From Candidatus Saccharimonadota bacterium (GTDB taxonomy: Bacteria > Patescibacteriota > Saccharimonadia > Saccharimonadales > UBA4665): a DNA stretch of 10,039 nt. The stretch lies in assembly GCA_027314795.1 (NCBI GenBank), contig DAHVAE010000023.1:1-10039 (forward strand), in the 5' to 3' direction. The notes under the pieces are model-generated. The model saw only the letters and a program-made list of their open reading frames with translations, had not been told where the DNA came from and did no database searches. Shown here in pieces: positions 7,206 to 10,039 of this stretch (positions within the stretch are counted from its first letter, which is position 1; each line of letters opens with the position of its first letter). Both the position numbers and the translations under genes were made by a program.

Positions 7206-7958
7206 TTATATTGTCTTCCGTCTTCGAGATAATAGCCCGCTTATTTGTCTACCGACTGTATTACTACCAGGAACTTGTTCGACAGCAGTGGCTTTAGCTG
7301 CTATATTTTCTTCGACTATTCGTTTGTGCTCTTCAGTAGCTTTGGTAACAACTACTGTTGGCGAGTTCTCGCTAACACCAGTTACTCGGAGACCGCCAGT
7401 TTGATCATAACTAAGCACTAGTTGATGCCTGGACACTTCTTTATCGGGTATAACCTCAGCATTATGACCACCTTCATAATGCTTACCTGTCGGCTTAAAC
7501 CAATCTAAATTGTTTTGATATCTACCGAAGTTACCTGTCTTCGTCGTAGGTGACACGACAGTAAAACCTGAGTTAGTCGAATCACCCATTAAAACTACGT
7601 AATAAGGGTCATCTTCAATGGCTTTGATTTCTTTAGCATCACTTAGCAATGAAGCCAACTGCTTGCTTTCAGTTCCAGGAGTAACCCTAACCACAAACGC
7701 CTTATTCGGACGCCCGCTAACCTGTCCGCCAAGTTCTAGATTGGCAACTATTGGAGCACCAGCAAAATCACCGAGCATCGGTGCTTCCGCGTCAGGTGCG
7801 ATAACAACGTTATCTTCTTTATTTAATGTCACTCTAAGCATTTCAGTAAGGACTTGTTCGCCATCAACCGTTCTAGCATCTGGAAAAATCTGGCCTTCAA
7901 ACCGTTGATTGATTGCAACGTTATCTTCTTGAGATGGGTGTTGATTGTAATTTATCAT
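7206..7958 (-). CDS. hypothetical soluble protein with an FHA-like SRxH segment
   Basis: A 250-residue protein with no signal peptide or membrane segment, which I do not recognise as a named family. The N-terminal half (about 15-125) is a mixed alpha/beta region with strands such as KAFVVRVTPG (86-95) and PYYVVLMGD (118-126). The second half has FGR (144-146), then KEVSRHQLVLSYDQTGGLRV (173-192) and ENSPTVVV (197-204). This resembles the GR...SRxH...NG core of phosphothreonine-binding FHA domains, but the NGT element is replaced by NSPT and the GR-SRH spacing is long. The C-terminus is a helix (206-225) with a basic end, SRRRKTI. It lies 49 nt upstream of pilM on the same strand with no visible terminator between, so it may be co-transcribed with the pilus genes. 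No ribosome binding site precedes the ATG. The gene is secure; the FHA reading is tentative. Confidence 0.85.
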   Translation of the reverse strand: MINYNQHPSQEDNVAINQRFEGQIFPDARTVDGEQVLTEMLRVTLNKEDNVVIAPDAEAPMLGDFAGAPIVANLELGGQVSGRPNKAFVVRVTPGTESKQLASLLSDAKEIKAIEDDPYYVVLMGDSTNSGFTVVSPTTKTGNFGRYQNNLDWFKPTGKHYEGGHNAEVIPDKEVSRHQLVLSYDQTGGLRVTGVSENSPTVVVTKATEEHKRIVEENIAAKATAVEQVPGSNTVGRQISGLLSRRRKTI

Positions 7959-7967
7959 ATATGTAAT

Positions 7968-7996
7968 ATACTAGCATAAGCTTGATAGTATGTCAA
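7968..7996 (-). promoter_or_regulatory. near-consensus promoter of the 250-residue protein gene
   Basis: The minus strand has a perfect -35 TTGACA (7991-7996), a 17-nt spacer and TAGTAT (7968-7973) preceded by TGC, an extended -10. It is one of the strongest promoter matches in the window. Only 9 nt lie between the -10 and the ATG at 7956-7958, so the transcript should begin about 2-3 nt before the start codon. The spacer contains the AAGCTTATG block shared with two other promoters. Confidence 0.8.
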
Positions 7997-8303
7997 TCTG
8001 CTGTTCTATATTACCTTTTATAATTTATGCTGACGCTTTAGTCTGTTGTAATTCAAGAATGTCTTCATTGGTCTCCTATGGCATGGTCACGGAATATACC
8101 TACCGTTCCTCATTAGAGTAGATATGCCAAAAACCGATTTAGGAAAGAAAGGTTGCTCGCCAAAGTTCGCTAAAGAACTAGAAGAAAGTTTCGCTATTAG
8201 ATAAGACTTGCGGGTACACAACGTCGAATTTGCTTTATTGATTGCCCTAGCCTAAGCGGTTATATGCTATAAGCAGAGTAAGCCAAAATAGTTAAGCTGT
8301 TGC
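7997..8303. other. intergenic stretch without a supported gene
   Basis: About 300 nt between the 422-residue protein gene and the promoter of the next gene. I find no tRNA-like T-arm, no repeat array and no clear hairpin with a U-run. It holds two very short reading frames: a 16-codon one on the minus strand (8018-8068, with AGGAG 4 nt before its ATG) and a 26-codon one on the plus strand (8124-8204, weak AGAG upstream). It also holds an imperfect direct repeat, AAAGTTCGCTA (8162-8172) and AAAGTTTCGCTA (8185-8196). None of these is strong enough to call a gene. The transcript of the upstream gene must end somewhere here unless it reads through. Confidence 0.5.
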
Positions 8304-9572
8304 TTAGCCAACATATGCTTTCAAAGCTGGCTCAAGGCAAACTACATGTGAACCGCCGTAAACAACAAACGGATTTTTACCTTGGTTGTAGGTACTGATT
8401 ATATTGTGAAAAATAGCCCTATCTCTTAGTTCTAGATTAAGCCTAGCAACTTCGTTTAAACGTGAAGTACCGTCCCAACCTAATTTATCCATTGCGATAG
8501 CAGTGATATCACTGTCTGCAAATACAGGATTTAATACTACCTTGCCATCGTTAACAACAAACAAATCTTCTCCGTCGAGTGCTGGCCTATACATTTCATT
8601 AAGTTTTGGCAATAGTTCTTGAACTTTAGAGTTTATATCAGTCATGGCTTCATCTAACTTATCATTTTCAACTATTGTATTTTTTTCTGCTTCGGAGTAT
8701 TCGTGGAAGCCCTCAACACCAGCAACCGCAGCCTCATAGTAAATATGACCAGCTAATGCATTGGGGTCTTCAGGATTCTTAAGGCTCGCAAGCGCCCTTC
8801 CTACATATAGAGCAGCAAGTTCTTCACTAGATACGCCAAGTTCAGCCATAATTCTTGATACTTCTTGTTTAGTTGGTTCACCTGTTTCAGACGGTACTGA
8901 TTCTTGTTTTGCGAGGAATTGAATTAGGCCAGAATCACTGGCCTGACGTATTGCCTCAGCGCGGTCACTAAAGATTCGCTCGTCACCTTCATAAACTACT
9001 ACTCGTTTGTCAGGTTCAGTACGATCTAAGTATAGCTGAAACGCTTCTTCAGTATCTGCGATGCTTTGGGCTTCAGGATTATCTTCATGACCAGAAACAA
9101 CTTGCTTAGTTTCGGGATCAACTCTAAGGCTTGCAACTAATGTCAGGGAGTGCTCCGCAGTACCTAAATTAGTTACATCTAACTTCCCACTATTAATACG
9201 CTCTCGATTAGCCTCTAAATAGTCTTTGCTGCCGATAGATATATATTCTCCCCATGCAGCTTCTTCTTTCTGAGTCTGAATTCTCATAGCTTTTTCTGAA
9301 CTTGAACTATCATTATTTTCTAATGGTAGTTGATTGTCTTCCTTACTGACAGACTGTTCTTCAGCTACTTTACTTACATAGGCTACATCAAATCTTTCTA
9401 AAATACTTTCAGTAGAGCCGTTATTACCAACGTGTTGGTTCCACCAAGCCTCATCTATTGCAGGACCAGTCATTTGTTGGGCTTTTATGATTGCATTGTT
9501 GATGTCACCTTGATATACTTCTGCGCTTTTCACAACGTCTGGCTGTGGTTTCTCAGTTAAAGTTTCGCTCAT
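8304..9572 (-). CDS. hypothetical protein, possible TraB/Tiki/ChaN-like fold
   Basis: A 422-residue soluble acidic protein with no signal peptide or membrane helix. The N-terminal 125 residues are variable and low-complexity in part (Ser-rich at 89-92). From about 134 it looks like a compact alpha/beta domain: NLGTAEHSLTLVASLRVD (135-152), then KRVVVYEGDERIF (189-201), GEP (231-233), a helical middle (235-330), the Arg-rich helix SRLNEVARLNLELRDRAIF (370-388) and a final strand-turn NPFVVYGGSHV (400-410). A first Gly-x-x-(x)-His, a Glu after a strand and a second Gly-x-x-His near the C-terminus is the pattern of the TraB/Tiki/ChaN/EreA superfamily, some members of which are metal-dependent hydrolases or proteases. 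That link is an inference from motifs only. It lies 35 nt after the 108-residue gene, with a weak ribosome site (AGGTAG), and is probably co-transcribed with it. Confidence 0.88.
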   Translation of the reverse strand: MSETLTEKPQPDVVKSAEVYQGDINNAIIKAQQMTGPAIDEAWWNQHVGNNGSTESILERFDVAYVSKVAEEQSVSKEDNQLPLENNDSSSSEKAMRIQTQKEEAAWGEYISIGSKDYLEANRERINSGKLDVTNLGTAEHSLTLVASLRVDPETKQVVSGHEDNPEAQSIADTEEAFQLYLDRTEPDKRVVVYEGDERIFSDRAEAIRQASDSGLIQFLAKQESVPSETGEPTKQEVSRIMAELGVSSEELAALYVGRALASLKNPEDPNALAGHIYYEAAVAGVEGFHEYSEAEKNTIVENDKLDEAMTDINSKVQELLPKLNEMYRPALDGEDLFVVNDGKVVLNPVFADSDITAIAMDKLGWDGTSRLNEVARLNLELRDRAIFHNIISTYNQGKNPFVVYGGSHVVCLEPALKAYVG

Positions 9573-9607
9573 ATGCTTTTCTACCTACCAATTGCGATTA
9601 TTGGCGT

Positions 9608-9934
9608 CTAAAGGTGTTTGACTTTGTCGTAGATGTCAGCTGCTGCTTGAGCGTGTTTATCTGCTTCTTGTCTTGCTTTTTCTGCAAAACCTGCTTGTCG
9701 ATTAGCTGCATTCTCGGCTGAGTAGTTATCCTGACGCCAATTATTTCTGTCTTCGCCCATGTGGCTTGCGGCTTCAAGTGCTTTCCTGCGTGCTTCTACT
9801 ACTTGCTCTTCTTGACCCCTAGAAGCATATGCCATAACTTCTGCTTTAGCAGGGTCTTCTATAGCATTTGGGTGTGTTTGCATATATTCGTCAGACTGTT
9901 GTTCTGACTGTGATGTTGGTGCTTGTTCGCTCAT
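9608..9934 (-). CDS. small hydrophilic helical protein of unknown function
   Basis: A 108-residue protein rich in Ala, Glu, Gln and Asp, with no hydrophobic segment and no cysteine. The first 25 residues are polar and probably disordered. The remainder should form long helices (about 28-60 and 72-106), with patterns such as EARRKALEAA and AEKARQEADKHAQAAADI suggestive of a coiled coil or helical hairpin. I do not recognise a family. AAAGGA lies about 8 nt before the ATG. It begins with MSE, as does the downstream 422-residue protein, and the two are separated by 35 nt, so they are likely an operon. A promoter with a leader of about 56 nt precedes it. It could be a small adaptor or stress-type protein, but nothing in the sequence fixes this. 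Confidence 0.8.
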   Translation of the reverse strand: MSEQAPTSQSEQQSDEYMQTHPNAIEDPAKAEVMAYASRGQEEQVVEARRKALEAASHMGEDRNNWRQDNYSAENAANRQAGFAEKARQEADKHAQAAADIYDKVKHL

Positions 9935-9970
9935 TGTCTTATCCTTTTGCTTACTTAATTTTATTTTTAG

Positions 9971-9988
9971 GCTTTTGTTTTTAAAAGC
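9971..9988 (-). other. small hairpin at the 5' end of the mRNA leader
   Basis: GCTTTT (9983-9988 on the minus strand) pairs with AAAAGC (9971-9976) around a 6-nt A-rich loop. The 6-bp stem would begin within two or three bases of the predicted transcription start near 9990. It is weak in base composition and could be incidental. Confidence 0.3.
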
Positions 9989-9996
9989 TTACACTA

Positions 9997-10025
9997 ATAT
10001 TAGCATAAGCTTGTTACAAAGTCAA
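9997..10025 (-). promoter_or_regulatory. promoter of the 108-residue / 422-residue protein operon
   Basis: The minus strand has TTGACT (10020-10025), a 17-nt spacer and TAATAT (9997-10002), with TGC directly before the -10. The spacer carries the same AAGCTTATGC block, in the same register, as the promoter of the 250-residue protein. Unlike that promoter it is followed by a leader of about 56 nt with a normal ribosome binding site. Confidence 0.75.
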
Positions 10026-10039
10026 TATTATCGTATTAA

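Noticed and set aside
7618..7908. Plus-strand open frame of 96 codons opposite the 250-residue gene
   Set aside because: The minus-strand frame is longer, has a near-consensus promoter right at its start and a soluble-protein composition. The plus-strand product is a Ser/Leu/Thr-rich shadow.
8125..8150. AACC...GGTTTTT on the minus strand as a terminator
   Set aside because: It is only a 4-bp stem with a loop of about 15 nt, too weak to support.
8221..8303. Possible terminator after the 422-residue gene
   Set aside because: The best pairing (TTATA with TATAA around a 3-nt loop) is short and AT-only and is not followed by a U-run.
7997..8303. A tRNA, riboswitch or CRISPR in the large spacer
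   Set aside because: No GTTCRANNC T-arm, no acceptor pairing and no regularly spaced repeat were found on either strand.

Overview
The window is one long run of minus-strand genes, with no supported plus-strand gene. It carries a complete type IV pilus (T4P) assembly operon and three accessory genes of unknown function upstream of it. The base composition is moderately AT-rich, spacers are short, TGA is used as an ordinary stop (pilM, pilO and pilB end in TGA), and pilMNO-(small membrane protein)-pilB-pilT-pilC-pilin occurs without an outer-membrane secretin or a PilP lipoprotein. This suits a monoderm-type envelope, and I think a Candidate Phyla Radiation bacterium, most likely Saccharibacteria (TM7) or a relative. 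That placement is from gene order and protein style, not from a search.

Layout in transcription order (right to left). Positions 9997-10025 hold a strong sigma70-type promoter. It drives a small Ala/Glu/Gln-rich helical protein (9608-9934) and then a 422-residue protein (8304-9572) whose GTxxH, EG and GGSH motifs recall the TraB/Tiki/ChaN/EreA superfamily. A 345-nt spacer follows, with no convincing gene but a near-consensus promoter (7968-7996) at its left end. The next gene (7206-7958) encodes a soluble 250-residue protein with an FHA-like SRxH segment. A new promoter (7164-7179) then starts the pilus operon: pilM (6113-7156), pilN (5419-6120), pilO (4755-5408), an 83-residue single-pass membrane protein (4507-4758), pilB (2716-4497), pilT (1617-2684) and pilC (383-1615). 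A separate promoter (340-368) precedes a type IV prepilin gene (1-291) that runs off the left edge.

How the genes work together: PilM is an actin-like cytoplasmic protein that binds the N-terminal NLLP motif of PilN. PilN and PilO form the inner-membrane alignment complex, possibly joined by the 83-residue protein, which sits where PilP sits in Gram-negative operons. PilB powers extension, PilT powers retraction, PilC is the membrane platform, and the prepilin is the fibre subunit or a minor pilin. Both extension and retraction motors are present, so the pilus is probably dynamic.

The most unusual signals are these. Three promoters share an identical AAGCTTATG-N-(-10) block in the same register. 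Two of them lie so close to the start codon that the pilM and 250-residue protein mRNAs should be leaderless or nearly so. PilB lacks the tetracysteine zinc site typical of its family. The operon also carries the uncharacterised 83-residue protein.
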